From positions 42,166 to 106,165 of the forward strand of contig JAWKTK010000031.1 of the NCBI GenBank assembly GCA_041399205.1: a stretch of 64,000 bases of DNA, given 5' to 3'. Below, piece after piece: positions 1-10,007 of the stretch. The notes under the pieces were generated by a model, which saw only the letters and a program-made list of their open reading frames with translations, searched no databases and had not been told where the DNA came from. Numbering within the stretch: the first letter of the stretch is position 1; every line of letters begins with the position of its first letter. This DNA is from JAGQOZ01 sp041399205 (lineage in GTDB: Bacteria > Planctomycetota > Planctomycetia > Pirellulales > Pirellulaceae). The position numbers were made by a program, and so were the translations under genes.

Positions 1-1
1 T

Positions 2-976
2 CTGATTGACGAAATCACTTCCGCTCGTTGGGCTGCGGAACGAATTGGACTATTCGGCAATTCGTACGGCTTGGTAGTGGATGTGTTGGATCAGCCTCCG
101 ACGGCCAGTTCGTCACCGACGGCTATGTCCGGAACGCTGAATCCGGTTGATTCGACGGAACTGACGTCGCCACTCGCTACGACACCCAACTCCATCAACG
201 GAATGGCCAGCAGCGGAATGGCGGCGGAAATTTCGTTGTTTTCGCCACCTCCTAGTCTGAAGCGGCGGATGGTGTATGTGTTTTCAGAAAAACTGGAAGC
301 GGCTAAGAAAGGAGTGCCCACGGGATTAATTCGTTGGGAATGGACCGACGCCGACTTGCAACGATTGCAGGCCAACCAAGCCGACACTGATTTGTTCAGC
401 ATCTTGTGGGAAGCCAAGCCCGATCTGTTCTATGAACCGACCGAAGGCGGTTCGTCCGATACTCCGTGGACCAGTTCGAACACGTCGATTGCTGCGCCGG
501 AAATGGCGGACCCTGCGTTGACATTGATGACGCCCGAACTGATGCAACGCTTGGAACATCTGCCCGAAGTGGTCTATTTGCGATTTCGCTATTTCGACGG
601 CAGTCAATGGCAGGATCGCTGGGATAGTCAATCGGCTGGCATGCTGCCCGTGGCGGTGGAAGTGCAATTTCGCTTAGAACAGCCTCGCGAATCCGAGCCC
701 GTTGCCGTGGATGCCAACGGCGTGGCGCTGGAACCGGACAGTTCACTATTGTCAGAAAGCGACGCCATTCTGGCCGAAAATGCCGAAGCGGAAATGGCCA
801 CACTTTCGCCCGGCTTGGCCACGACGGAAGACTTAAATCTGGTCCTGCCCAATCGCTGGGTCGTTGTCTTGCGACCCACCGTGTACACCGGCGACGAATT
901 CAGAGACGAAGCAGCCGACAGCGGTTTTGGCACTATCGGTGGCGCTGACACGCAGCCCAGGAGCAACAGTCGATGA
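2..976 (+). CDS. GspJ-like minor pseudopilin of a type II secretion system (5' end cut off)
   Basis: The reading frame is open from the first bases of the window, so the N-terminus with the prepilin signal is missing. The visible part is about 324 residues. The block EVVYLRFRYFDGSQWQDRWD followed by a Leu-Pro-x-Ala-Val-x-Val segment is the typical C-terminal core of GspJ, a minor pseudopilin that caps the periplasmic pseudopilus with GspI and GspK. Long Ser/Thr/Pro-rich and acidic linkers separate the core segments, which is common in planctomycete versions. The stop overlaps the ATG of the next gene (ATGA, 973-976), so the two are probably translationally coupled. The family call is from motif and neighbours; which secretion or pilus system it serves is not visible. 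Confidence 0.72.
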   Translation: MIDEITSARWAAERIGLFGNSYGLVVDVLDQPPTASSSPTAMSGTLNPVDSTELTSPLATTPNSINGMASSGMAAEISLFSPPPSLKRRMVYVFSEKLEAAKKGVPTGLIRWEWTDADLQRLQANQADTDLFSILWEAKPDLFYEPTEGGSSDTPWTSSNTSIAAPEMADPALTLMTPELMQRLEHLPEVVYLRFRYFDGSQWQDRWDSQSAGMLPVAVEVQFRLEQPRESEPVAVDANGVALEPDSSLLSESDAILAENAEAEMATLSPGLATTEDLNLVLPNRWVVVLRPTVYTGDEFRDEAADSGFGTIGGADTQPRSNSR

Positions 977-2874
977 ACTACGCTTCTGGCCAGTTTGTGC
1001 GCAAATGTCCGCGGCGCGGCGCTATTTTGTTTACCGTAACGATTGTCATCCTGCTGATCAGTTTGGCGGCATACGGGTTTTCCATTCGAATGCAGAGCGA
1101 ATATCGCGCGACCGTGGCGCGAGGCGATTTGCTGCAAGTGGCATCGGTTCGCGAATCGGGGATCGCCTATGTCACCGCGTTTGCTGGTATGTCGCGTGAA
1201 CAGCAAGACCTGTTTGGCGGAGCGGACCACAATCCGCGATTTAAGGCTCAAGCGGTGGACGTGTTGGAAGGCAGTACGCGACTTGGTTGTTTCAGTATCG
1301 TTTCGCCGCAAGCGCTGTTACCAACGGTCGGTGTGTCAAATTCGGGCAACCAGTTGGACTCGGCGAGCATGTATCGGTTCGGATTAGAACGAGATGCCAA
1401 TAAGTTGTCACTGGCGGCGGTATTGCAGTGGGATCAGATTCGGCCAGGCGCTGGTCGAACCGCGCTGATGCAATTGCCGGGGATGACTGAATCGCTGGCC
1501 GACGCCATTTTGGATTGGATTGACGAAGACGATGTCACTCGAGAATTCGGCGCCGAAGCCGACTATTACGCTCAACTACAACCACCTCGAAACGTGCCCA
1601 ACCGCATACCGGCGACGCTGGAAGAACTGCTACTGGTCCGAGATGTTTCGGCGGCGCTGCTGTTTGGACAGGACAAAGATTTCAACTACAAGTCCGATTC
1701 CGTAAGCGCAACCGCGGGGTTTGATCCCACCACGGCAACCCCGCTGGACGGTGCGGAAAATCCGACTCCCGTTTCCACCGTACCGGTGATTCCTACGTTC
1801 AATCAACCGACACAAGATTCGACCGAAGCGGGAACCACCGCCGATAACACGGGAATATTTCAGCCGTGGGACCGATTGTTGGTGCCGACATCCAAGGAGC
1901 GTAATGTTGATTACTACGGTCGCCGGCGGATCAATCTGAATGACAAAGATCTGTCACAATTGCATTCGGTGTTGCAGGAATCGTTTGACGAACAGATTGC
2001 CAACTTTGTGATAGCGTTGCGGCAATATGGTCCGGTGTCGACGTCGGTTTCCACGCCCGCTACGAATAAGGATTCGTCCGGTTCGAACCAAGTTGCCAAT
2101 GTTGTGGATGTGGCCAGCACGACCGATGTGTCACCAGAGCCTGCAGCGGAACCGCGTGGCGAACAAGAGTAGTCGATAGCGGTCGACACTTCGAACTTCA
2201 GTTCAGAATTCCCGACGCCTCGTTTGAGCGAACCACCGCAATATGAAATCGAATCGATCGACGTCTTACTGACAGCTGTTGTGAAGGTTCCTCGCGCGAA
2301 CAGTCAGAGCAACGGCAACCCAAATCCGCAGTACGATTCGTTTGTCAGCCCGTTCAAACAAGCGACAAACGATCCCGAGCGGACGATTCGATTCTTTGAC
2401 GCGTGTGGGCTGACGGGCCGACCGGTGATTCAAGGTCGAATCAATGTCAATTCGGCCGCTCGTGAAGTTCTGTTGACGGTGCCGGGGCTGAGGTCGGAAA
2501 CGGTGGACCAGATCATCCAGCAGCGAGCGAACATTTCGCCGGAAGACGCGTTGCAATATGTGCATCCGGTGTGGCTGTATACCCAAGAAATCTTGCCCGC
2601 AGACGAATTGTCGGCGTTGAATTGGTTAACGGTTGGTGGCGATACTTTTCGAGCGCAAATTGTTGCGTACTACGATGGGCGATCACCGTGGAGTCGGTGT
2701 ATCGTGCGAGTGGACGGTACCGCGCAACCGCCGGAAACGGTATACTACAGGGACCTTACCAAGCTTGGACGAGGCTTCTTGTATTCCGAATTGGCTTACA
2801 CCGCCGGTGATCTTGTGAATTCGCCGACATCTGCCAGTGGAACAAGTCCCACCAGCCTTTCCCCTGCCTTTTAG
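973..2874 (+). CDS. GspK-like pseudopilin, split by an in-frame TAG at 2170-2172
   Basis: GspK is the large tip pseudopilin of type II secretion. The N-terminus has RRGAILFTVTIVILLISLAA, a prepilin-like hydrophobic helix. It is followed by a first helix-hairpin-helix/SAM-like domain (LPGMTESLADAILDWIDEDD, about residues 165-185) with the GAE-x-YY sequence usual in this family. The second domain (INVNSAAREVLLTVPGLRSE) lies after a TAG codon in exactly the same frame, and coding continues without shift to 2874. Intact GspK carries both domains, so this is one gene of about 633 codons interrupted by a single nonsense codon. A restart at TTG 2224 could make the second half, but there is no convincing ribosome binding site. 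Sequence error, recent nonsense mutation or readthrough cannot be told apart here. Confidence 0.7.
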
Positions 2875-2892
2875 TCCACTGATTTCGCAATT

Positions 2893-4529
2893 GTGTCGTT
2901 TATGGCTCGCAGTCCATCCAAGAATGTCGGCATCTGCTTGGCAGTGACGTGGAACGCCAGGCAAGTGACCTATTTGCTGACTCGTATCAAACGGCAGAAC
3001 GTCACGGTGCTGGATTTGGGTACGGAATCGATTGCCGATGCAGATGTAGATGATTCGCCTCCAGCGGCTGCGGTTGGCCAAGCGATTCAGGCTGTGTTAG
3101 ATCGCAATCGATTGAAGAAGTGCGAAGTTCTGGTCGGCGTCGGGCGTTCGCAATTAGAGATTTTGGAACTGGCCTTGCCACCTGCCACGGACGCGGAATT
3201 GCCCAATATGGTTCGCAGCGAAGTGGCTCGACGTCTGGGCGAAAATTTGGACCGAGCATCCATTGATTATGTGCTCCGGCAGCCTCGATCGGCGGACGAT
3301 ACAGCTCGCCGAGTTGACGCGGCGGTGTTGCGTGAAGACGCTCGGCAAGAAATGGACGCCGTGTGTCAAATAGCCAAAGTCGCTCCGCATCGCATTATTC
3401 CCAGGCCCTACGCCATCGCCAGCTTGTTTGGACGCATTGCCGGTAACAAAACGGCACCATGCCTGGTGATCAATCGGAATGTCGACATCGCGGATCTTTC
3501 CGTGTACGCCAACGGGCATGTCGAGTTCACTCGGACAGTGCAAATGCCCAACGGATTAGACGAACGCGAAGAAGCCAAGTTGCTGGCGACGGAAGTCGTA
3601 CGCACCATCATGGTCAAACCGAGCGAAGAAGTGGATGCGCCCGAAGTGGATCGGATTTACGTCTTTGGCAACACCAAGAACAGTCACGTGCTGATTGAAG
3701 ACTTGGCCGAAGAAGCCGCTCTGCCCGTCACTATTCTGAATCCGTTTGATCAACTGGAATTTGCCAGCGGCACGGTTGGCAAACAAGCGCATTTGTATTC
3801 GGCATTGGTAGGCATGGTTCGCGATCACGCGGAAGACGCTGTGTCCATTGATTTTATTCATCCCAAGCAACCTCCAGCTCCGCCCGACTATCGCAAGAAA
3901 GCGGTGCTGTACGGTTTGCTGGCCGCCCTGGCGATTGGCGTTGCCGGCTGGGCGCTGCGAAGTGACATTGTGGATGTGCGCGAAGAAAACCAGACGGTGG
4001 TCAGCGAATTAGACAAGTCCAACGCGTTCCTGAAGAAGATTCAGCAAAAAACTGCCACGGTGAAATGGGTACAGGCTTGGCAAAACGGCGAAGTGAATTG
4101 GCTGGACGAACTCAAGGATTTGTCGGAACGCTTTCCGGAAGGAGAAGCCGCCGTGGTGGATCGCATGACGTTGGCGCATCCGGTGCCAATAATGCTGCGG
4201 TGGTGATGAGCGTTCGCGTGGCCGATCCGACGGTGCTGGCCAATTTTGAAGCGAATTTGCGAGACGACAATCACAGCGTTAGTAGTAAACGCATTACCGA
4301 ATCGGCCAGCACCGGCGACTACGCCTTCCAATTCGAAACCAATGTGGTAATTCGGGCTCGAACCAAAGAAGCATATCAACAAGCGTTGGCGGCTCGAGAT
4401 GCAACGTCTCCCGCGACCGTCAGCTCGCAGGCCGAAGGCGCGGCGTTTGATGCGAAGGACACGACTGATTCCGCTACGGAGAATCCCGCTTCCGAAGTGA
4501 CTGATCTGCAGAACGAGGAATCTCCGTGA
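2893..4529 (+). CDS. GspL-like fused PilM/PilN assembly protein, frameshift near 4176
   Basis: The start is GTG 2893 (or ATG 2902), 18 bases after the previous stop. Residues 1 to about 320 look like the actin-like PilM/GspL cytoplasmic domain. A single membrane helix follows at about 336-354 (AVLYGLLAALAIGVAGWALR), then a coiled PilN-like periplasmic part. The frame ends at 4206, but the downstream frame continues a sensible sequence (SGANNAAVVMSVRVADP) to 4529. Restoring one G near 4175 (ttggcg-gcatcc) joins the two into 545 residues, and 1637+1 bases is divisible by three. It would bridge the inner-membrane platform with the PilO/GspM partner encoded next. The stop overlaps the GTG start of that gene. 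Confidence 0.68.
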
Positions 4530-5389
4530 ATCGTCAACGTTTGGTGTTGGTAGGTCTGTTGGGCATTATTGCCGTCTTTTATGTCGGCGATTTGGCATAT
4601 CGGACTCTGTATGTCCAGCCGTTGGAAACAGAGCAACGCAAGACCAAACCGCTGAAGAATAAATTGCTGGATAGCAAACTAGCGGTTCGAGAAGAAGAGC
4701 GGCTGCTGGAATCCCTACCCCAGATCCAGCAACGCAGTTTGCCCAGTGACTTGGAACTAGCCAGTGCAGACTATCGTAACTGGTTGTTGGAAATCATTGA
4801 ATCCGCCGGGTTAGCTCGGACCAGCGTCAATGCCGGTCAGCCCATGAATCATCAGAATTTGGTTCGTTCGATTTCGTTTTCCATCCGAGGCACCGGGACG
4901 CTGGAGCAGTTGACGTCTTTCTTACATTCGTTTTACGAAACGGGTTACCTTCACCGGATTCGTTCGATCACACTGAATCCGACATCGTCAGGCAAAGTGG
5001 ACGCATCTATTTCTATCGAAGCGTTATCTTTGCCCACGGCCGAATTGACGGATTCGCTACCCACACCGCAGCCCGGAGCGTTGGCGTTTGCGGATGTCGA
5101 TGCGTATCGTTCGATTGGTCGCCGCAATCTGTTCAGCAGCGGTGGTGGAGACAAGGTCTTGCAGGCGATTCGCTTGACCGCCATTACCAAAGACGCGAAC
5201 GGTCAATTGGAAGTTTGGCTCAGCCCGCCCAGCGGACCCTCCTTGATTGCTCAACAAGGCGACGAATTGACCGTGGCGGGGCGAAGTTTTGTCATTCAAG
5301 CCATTGAAGCCAACGCTGCGTCGATTGACATTGGCGGCGAAGTGATTGCCGTTCCGCTGGGCGAAACCATCCAGCACGTCAAGCCGTAA
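4526..5389 (+). CDS. PilO/GspM-like inner-membrane assembly protein with a C-terminal GspC/PilP-like domain
   Basis: This 287-residue protein has one N-terminal membrane helix (about residues 5-22, LVLVGLLGIIAVFYVGDLAY). A coiled stretch of charged residues follows, then a ferredoxin-like periplasmic domain around residues 85-165, as in PilO and GspM. The C-terminal part, from RRNLFSSGGGDKVLQAIRLT, resembles the small beta domain of PilP or GspC that contacts the secretin (inference). It starts at GTG 4526 overlapping the stop of the PilM/PilN fusion by four bases, so the two are almost certainly co-translated and probably partner. No secretin or ATPase gene is in the window; those may lie upstream. 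Confidence 0.62.
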   Translation: MNRQRLVLVGLLGIIAVFYVGDLAYRTLYVQPLETEQRKTKPLKNKLLDSKLAVREEERLLESLPQIQQRSLPSDLELASADYRNWLLEIIESAGLARTSVNAGQPMNHQNLVRSISFSIRGTGTLEQLTSFLHSFYETGYLHRIRSITLNPTSSGKVDASISIEALSLPTAELTDSLPTPQPGALAFADVDAYRSIGRRNLFSSGGGDKVLQAIRLTAITKDANGQLEVWLSPPSGPSLIAQQGDELTVAGRSFVIQAIEANAASIDIGGEVIAVPLGETIQHVKP

Positions 5390-5585
5390 ACGGCGAAGGC
5401 CTCGGTTGGCATCTCGTCCGCGCTTGGGCAACAAAAACGCAACTGGCCGTCGGTCTTGCTTGACCGCGTCTTGAATTCTCTCGCGAATCATTTTTTCTGT
5501 TTGCGTCTGTCACAGTCTCGCGTTGCGTTGGTACAGACCGTGAATGGTTTACGTTTTTTCGTTCTGAACATGAAAGGTAAGAAAC

Positions 5586-5780
5586 ATGAAAAAGATTCGC
5601 ACGCAAATGGGGCTATTCGTCGGTGTTGTCGGGCTCGTCGCGTCGCTGTGTGTGGCGGCCTTCGCCAAATTGTCTGACGGGCCGGGTGCCGGTGGCGGCT
5701 ACGACGGACACACGGCGACGCAGACGGTTCACCCCCAATCGGCCGATGGCCCCGGTGCCGGCGGTGGTTACGACGGCTAA
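5586..5780 (+). CDS. small exported glycine-rich peptide with duplicated DGPGAGGGYDG unit
   Basis: The 64-residue product is preceded by a clear ribosome binding site (aaggtaag, 8 bases before ATG 5586). Residues 1-27 form a Sec-type signal peptide with KK-x-x-R, a hydrophobic core and AFA at the cleavage site. The predicted mature peptide has 37 residues and carries DGPGAGGGYDG at 31-41 and again at 54-64, the second copy ending exactly at the C-terminus. The two copies are identical in protein but differ at seven codons, all synonymous. I do not recognise the family. It stands alone between the secretion operon and argH, and a candidate terminator follows at 5878. Function unknown. Confidence 0.6.
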   Translation: MKKIRTQMGLFVGVVGLVASLCVAAFAKLSDGPGAGGGYDGHTATQTVHPQSADGPGAGGGYDG

Positions 5781-5877
5781 TCGCCGCTGTTCACGTTCAA
5801 ACCCATTAGCCACACGCGTCTCGTTCAGGCGGCGTGTGGTCGGTCCGTGCCAAGAAGCGTGGCTGCGAGGCCGGTCA

Positions 5878-5896
5878 GGCAGTGCCTGCTTTTTCA
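5878..5896 (+). terminator. candidate intrinsic terminator after the small peptide gene
   Basis: A short GC-rich hairpin (caggc-agt-gcctg) is followed directly by cttttt. An 8-bp hairpin (ccacacgc/gcgtgtgg, 5810-5839) lies just upstream. The stem is short, so this is a weak call. Confidence 0.4.
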
Positions 5897-6043
5897 CCAC
5901 ACTCGCAAATGGGTTTTCGTATGCCAGCCACATAACCCTTCGAATTGCCGCATTCGAAAGGGCGTGGAGCACGAAAAAGCGAACATTCGTCTCAACCATT
6001 AAATGCTGATGCGCAATCTTTAGGCAGTCGCCCTCGTGCATCG

Positions 6044-6072
6044 TTGACAGTTTGACGTAAGCCTTTTACTCT
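6044..6072 (+). promoter_or_regulatory. sigma70-type promoter for argH
   Basis: TTGACA at 6044-6049 and TACTCT at 6067-6072 are separated by 17 bases. Transcription would begin near 6079, leaving a leader of about 48 bases before GTG 6127. The call was made by eye. Confidence 0.6.
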
Positions 6073-6126
6073 GAACTAGTTGGGCATGTTCTTTAGATTT
6101 GCCAGTTTGTAAGGAATTGAGGCATC

Positions 6127-7545
6127 GTGGGCGAATCCGCGTCAGAATCGAATCAAAATGTGGCGGCCAGCCCTTCGCGCAGCGGCGTTTTCAGCCAATC
6201 AGCGGACCGTCGAGTGGAACGGTTTACCGAAAGTGTCAGTTTTGACAGTCGGCTTTATTCGCACGACATCCAAGGTTCGATCGCGCATGCTCAAATGCTG
6301 CATAAGGTTGGATTGCTGACGGCTGAAGAAAGCCAACAGATTGAAGTCACTCTGCTGGAGATCAAGCAGTTGCTGGACAATGGCCAATTGCCTTTGCGCC
6401 AGGAACTGGAAGACATCCACATGCATGTGGAACAAGCGTTGATTGATCGCTTGGGCGATACCGGCCGAAAACTGCATACGGGCCGCAGTCGTAATGATCA
6501 GGTTTCTACGGATTTGCGTCTGTGGTGTCGCGACGCCATCGACCATGTCGATCAGTTGCTGGAAGACTTGCAGAAAGCGTTTGTTGGTCGGTGTGATCAA
6601 GACTTGGACGTGATTTTGCCGGCGTACACGCATTTGCAACGAGCTCAACCCGTGTTGGCTCCGCATTATTGGCTGGCTTATTGCGAAAAGTTTCAACGAG
6701 ATCGTCAGCGGTTGGCCGATTGTCGCAAGCGAACCAATGTCAGTAGTCTGGGTGCCGCAGCTCTGGCCGGGACCACTTTGCCTATTGATCGACATGATTC
6801 GGCCGAGCGATTAGGGTTTGCCGAAGTTGCAGCCAACAGTTTAGACATTTCCAGTGATCGCGACTTTGCCGTGGAATTCGCTTTTGTCCTGACTCTGATT
6901 GCGGAACATCTGAGCACTTGGGCCGACGAATGGATCTTGTGGTCGACCGTGGAATTTCGCTTCATCAAAATGCCTCAGACATTTTGCACTGGTTCATCCA
7001 TCATGCCGCAGAAGATCAACCCGGACGTGACCGAGTTGATTCGCGGTAAGACAGCTCGCGTTGTCGGGAATTTGCAATCGCTGTTGGTGCTAATCAAAGG
7101 CCTACCGTTGGCCTACAACCGCGATCTGCAAGAAGACAAACTGCCGTTGTTCGATTCGTACGATACGGTGACTGCGTGTCTGGAATTGGCGAGCCCGCTG
7201 GTTGCGGGTGCACAGCTGAACCGAGCTTCCATACAAGCGGGATTGGAAAAAGGTTATTTGGACGCTACCACGCTGATGGAATTCATGATTGGCAAAGGTG
7301 TTCCGCAGCGGACGGCACATCATTTGGTCGGAGCGTTGGTGAATCTGGCGATTGAGCGAAACGTACCACTGGCCGAATTAAGTCCAGCCGATTTTCAAAA
7401 TGCACATGCGGCCCTAGATGAATCTGTCTATGAATCATTGGGGACCACCAACGCGGTCAACGCATTTCAAAGCTACGGCTCTACAGCGCCGCAGCAAGTT
7501 CGCACGCAAATCAACCTCTGGAAGGATCGACTCGGATTGCAATAG
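6127..7545 (+). CDS. argH: argininosuccinate lyase
   Basis: ArgH splits argininosuccinate into arginine and fumarate, the last step of arginine synthesis, in the cytoplasm as a tetramer. The 472-residue length fits the family (about 460). The fumarase/aspartase superfamily signature GSSIMPQKINPD sits near residue 292 and carries the catalytic serine of the flexible loop. TGRSRNDQVSTDLRLW near residue 118 and YTHLQRAQP near 161 are the other conserved blocks. The start is GTG, chosen because aaggaattgag lies just upstream. The gene stands alone with its own promoter; no other arg gene is adjacent. Confidence 0.96.
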   Translation: MGESASESNQNVAASPSRSGVFSQSADRRVERFTESVSFDSRLYSHDIQGSIAHAQMLHKVGLLTAEESQQIEVTLLEIKQLLDNGQLPLRQELEDIHMHVEQALIDRLGDTGRKLHTGRSRNDQVSTDLRLWCRDAIDHVDQLLEDLQKAFVGRCDQDLDVILPAYTHLQRAQPVLAPHYWLAYCEKFQRDRQRLADCRKRTNVSSLGAAALAGTTLPIDRHDSAERLGFAEVAANSLDISSDRDFAVEFAFVLTLIAEHLSTWADEWILWSTVEFRFIKMPQTFCTGSSIMPQKINPDVTELIRGKTARVVGNLQSLLVLIKGLPLAYNRDLQEDKLPLFDSYDTVTACLELASPLVAGAQLNRASIQAGLEKGYLDATTLMEFMIGKGVPQRTAHHLVGALVNLAIERNVPLAELSPADFQNAHAALDESVYESLGTTNAVNAFQSYGSTAPQQVRTQINLWKDRLGLQ

Positions 7546-7598
7546 GAAAACTTGTCGAAAGCCGCTAGTATCGACTAGCACACCCCAAAAGAAATCCC

Positions 7599-9884
7599 AT
7601 GAAATCGCAACTTCTGATCTGGATCCTTCTGTTTCCATTGGCCAGTGTCGGGCTGGTCACGGCGCAAGACGACTTCTTTGGCGAAGATGGCTTCACTGAT
7701 GTCGACATGACCGATCCGTTGGATTCGGAGCCCGGCTTTGCTGCGACTCCGGATGTTCCGGAAGTGGCCGACGATGCTACCGAATCGACACCCGTGAGAA
7801 CGAATTCGCCTGCCGCCCAAAGCATCTTGGATTCGAACCCAACGAAACCAGAAGAATGGCTACGAGCGATCGATTTGCTGATCCAGTTGGATGAAGCGGA
7901 AACGGCCAAACAGTTTGTCGATCAACTGGCCGCTGCCGAATTACAGGCCAACGATTTGGTCTCGCTAGAACGAAGCTATGGTAGCGGCATCTTCCTCCGG
8001 ATGGCTCGTCATCCTCAGCTACAACCCGGAGGACAAGCGTTTGCGAATCAGGTCTTTACGGCGCTGGAAAGCGCGTTTCAGAATCCTGCGTTGTTGAAAC
8101 AGCAAGTCCAACGTTTGCGTTCTAAATCCAAAGCTCAACAAGCAGCCGCTGTGCGATTCTTGCTTTCCGCCAGTGACCATGCGGTGCCCGTATTGATCGA
8201 CGCGACGGATGATGTGGCGTTCCGGGAAATCAGGCCGCTGCTGAATTCACTTTTAATCCAACTAGGCCAACCTGCGGTCGACCCACTGTTGGCGTACGTT
8301 CATCACGGCAGTGACAGCCAACGACGGACGGCGTTACGAGTCTTGGGGCGGATAGGTAACAAGTCCGCCGCGCCGCAGATGGCGATTGGTTTGTGGAATT
8401 CGCCCGGTGATTCGGCAGAACGAACGGCGGCGGTTAAGGCGTTTGAAGATTTGTTCGGCCAGTTTCCGGATTATGATCAATTGGAAATCCTGGCGTGTCG
8501 AACGGCGGAGCGTCGCTATTCGTTCCAGACAGCTCGCCGCACACGCTTGGACGGTACGGTCCACATGTGGCGTTGGGACGAAACGGCGAAGCAACCGAAA
8601 CGAGATTCAGTCCTTCCTGAAGACGCCGCGACGTTGGAAGCCTTGCGCATCTACAGCGGCCTGCACGCGCTGAATCCGATGAAGGATGATTACGCCATTC
8701 GTCGCTTGATTTGCCTGTTGGAGCTGGAGCAGCGCGCAGCTGGATTGGATCAGCGTCTGCCGGAAGGCACGGCTCATGCGCAAGCGTTTGCGGCTGGTCC
8801 CGGTGTGCTGGAACAAGTATTTCGCGCGGCGCTACACGATCAACACGTGGCGGCAGCGGTAGCGGCGGCTGGCATCATGAGCGACTATGCGGGCCATGAT
8901 TTCCTGAGCGCCTCAGCCGATCAAATGCGACCCTTGGCTGAAGGTTTGATTCATGCGCATCGTCAGATTCGCTGGGCCAGTACGCAGGCTATTTCCAAAT
9001 TGGCGCCGCATACGCCGTTTTCCGGTGCCAGCCACTATTTAGAAAACCTGGCGTATTTTGCAGCTAGTGATGGTCGCCGAAAAGCCATCGTGGCACACCC
9101 CGTGACAGAACAAGGTCGTACGCTGGCCGCGATTTTGAATCAAGCAGGTTATGCGGCTCGTTCTGTGAATTCGCCAGACGCGTTATTCAAGGCGGTGCGA
9201 AGTAGTGCCGATTACCAACTGATTGTGATGAGCGATAGTTTCGTCCGTCCGAATTCGCACGACACATTTTGGCGACTTCGCAAAGATCCGGCAGCGGCCC
9301 TGTTACCGGTTGCGTATTTGCTACGCAATGCACAGCAAGCGTTACCAGCGGAAATAACGGTTGGTCAAGGTTCGCAGATTCTGACGCTGCCCGATCCGCA
9401 AGACCGAGAAGGCCTGCTATTGGAATTGAAAAATTTAGAAGCGTTGCAGGTGCGAGATCAAATGTCGGACGACGTGCGAATGCGAAACGCCAAATCGTCT
9501 CTGCAGTGGTTAGCGGAAGCGCACGATCGCTGGGGAGCAGATCGAGTGCGTTTGGATCAGCGTTTTGCGGCCATCGCGGCCGGTTTGGATCATGACTATC
9601 TGGCCGCCGAAGCAACGTTGCTGCTGGCCAAGACGGGCAGTTCAGAAGCGCAGCTGGCACTGTTAAATCAAGTCCATTTGTCAACACTTTCTTGGGAAGA
9701 TAGACAACAGGCATACCAGGCATTTAATCGTTCTGTGCAATCGTTTGGGGTGTTGCTGAACCAGGCACAAATTCGTCAGCAACAGCGTCGTTTGAGCGAA
9801 AGTTCAGAACAAGAGCGTGGGCTTTTTTCGTCCGTCGTGCAGACCATTCAGCACCGCGGACAGGCGGATTCGGAAAGCCTTTAA
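7599..9884 (+). CDS. exported HEAT-repeat protein with a receiver-like domain
   Basis: The 761-residue product has a signal peptide (LLIWILLFPLASVGLVTAQ), an acidic N-terminal linker and a region of alpha-helical HEAT-type repeats around residues 170-270 (for example PAVDPLLAYVHHGSDSQRRT). Further helical repeats lie around 380-480. Around residues 490-580 a segment with the alternating strand-helix pattern of a response-regulator receiver begins RRKAIVAHPVTEQGRTLAAI and contains YQLIVMSDSF. The acidic pair expected at its first strand is replaced by AH, so it is probably degenerate. Function is unknown; HEAT repeats suggest a scaffold for protein binding. It starts 53 bases after argH. Confidence 0.65.
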   Translation: MKSQLLIWILLFPLASVGLVTAQDDFFGEDGFTDVDMTDPLDSEPGFAATPDVPEVADDATESTPVRTNSPAAQSILDSNPTKPEEWLRAIDLLIQLDEAETAKQFVDQLAAAELQANDLVSLERSYGSGIFLRMARHPQLQPGGQAFANQVFTALESAFQNPALLKQQVQRLRSKSKAQQAAAVRFLLSASDHAVPVLIDATDDVAFREIRPLLNSLLIQLGQPAVDPLLAYVHHGSDSQRRTALRVLGRIGNKSAAPQMAIGLWNSPGDSAERTAAVKAFEDLFGQFPDYDQLEILACRTAERRYSFQTARRTRLDGTVHMWRWDETAKQPKRDSVLPEDAATLEALRIYSGLHALNPMKDDYAIRRLICLLELEQRAAGLDQRLPEGTAHAQAFAAGPGVLEQVFRAALHDQHVAAAVAAAGIMSDYAGHDFLSASADQMRPLAEGLIHAHRQIRWASTQAISKLAPHTPFSGASHYLENLAYFAASDGRRKAIVAHPVTEQGRTLAAILNQAGYAARSVNSPDALFKAVRSSADYQLIVMSDSFVRPNSHDTFWRLRKDPAAALLPVAYLLRNAQQALPAEITVGQGSQILTLPDPQDREGLLLELKNLEALQVRDQMSDDVRMRNAKSSLQWLAEAHDRWGADRVRLDQRFAAIAAGLDHDYLAAEATLLLAKTGSSEAQLALLNQVHLSTLSWEDRQQAYQAFNRSVQSFGVLLNQAQIRQQQRRLSESSEQERGLFSSVVQTIQHRGQADSESL

Positions 9885-10007
9885 CCCGATTGATTCAACA
9901 CGGCATTGAATTCCACAAATGGTTGACATTTGCGGCGGGTTCGTTTGCGCCAATAGCGGAGCGAACCCACGGAATTTCATTGCAAACTTTTCCGCCGAAG
10001 ATTACGG

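Larger units (their letters stand above)
5781..6126. other. intergenic region between the peptide gene and argH
   Basis: No open frame looks coding here. The stretch holds an 8-bp hairpin at 5810-5839, the short terminator-like hairpin at 5878-5896 and the argH promoter at 6044-6072. Nothing else is recognised. Confidence 0.6.

Noticed and set aside
628..1311. 227-codon minus-strand frame over gspJ/gspK
   Set aside because: Antisense to well-supported pseudopilin genes, with no homology-like blocks.
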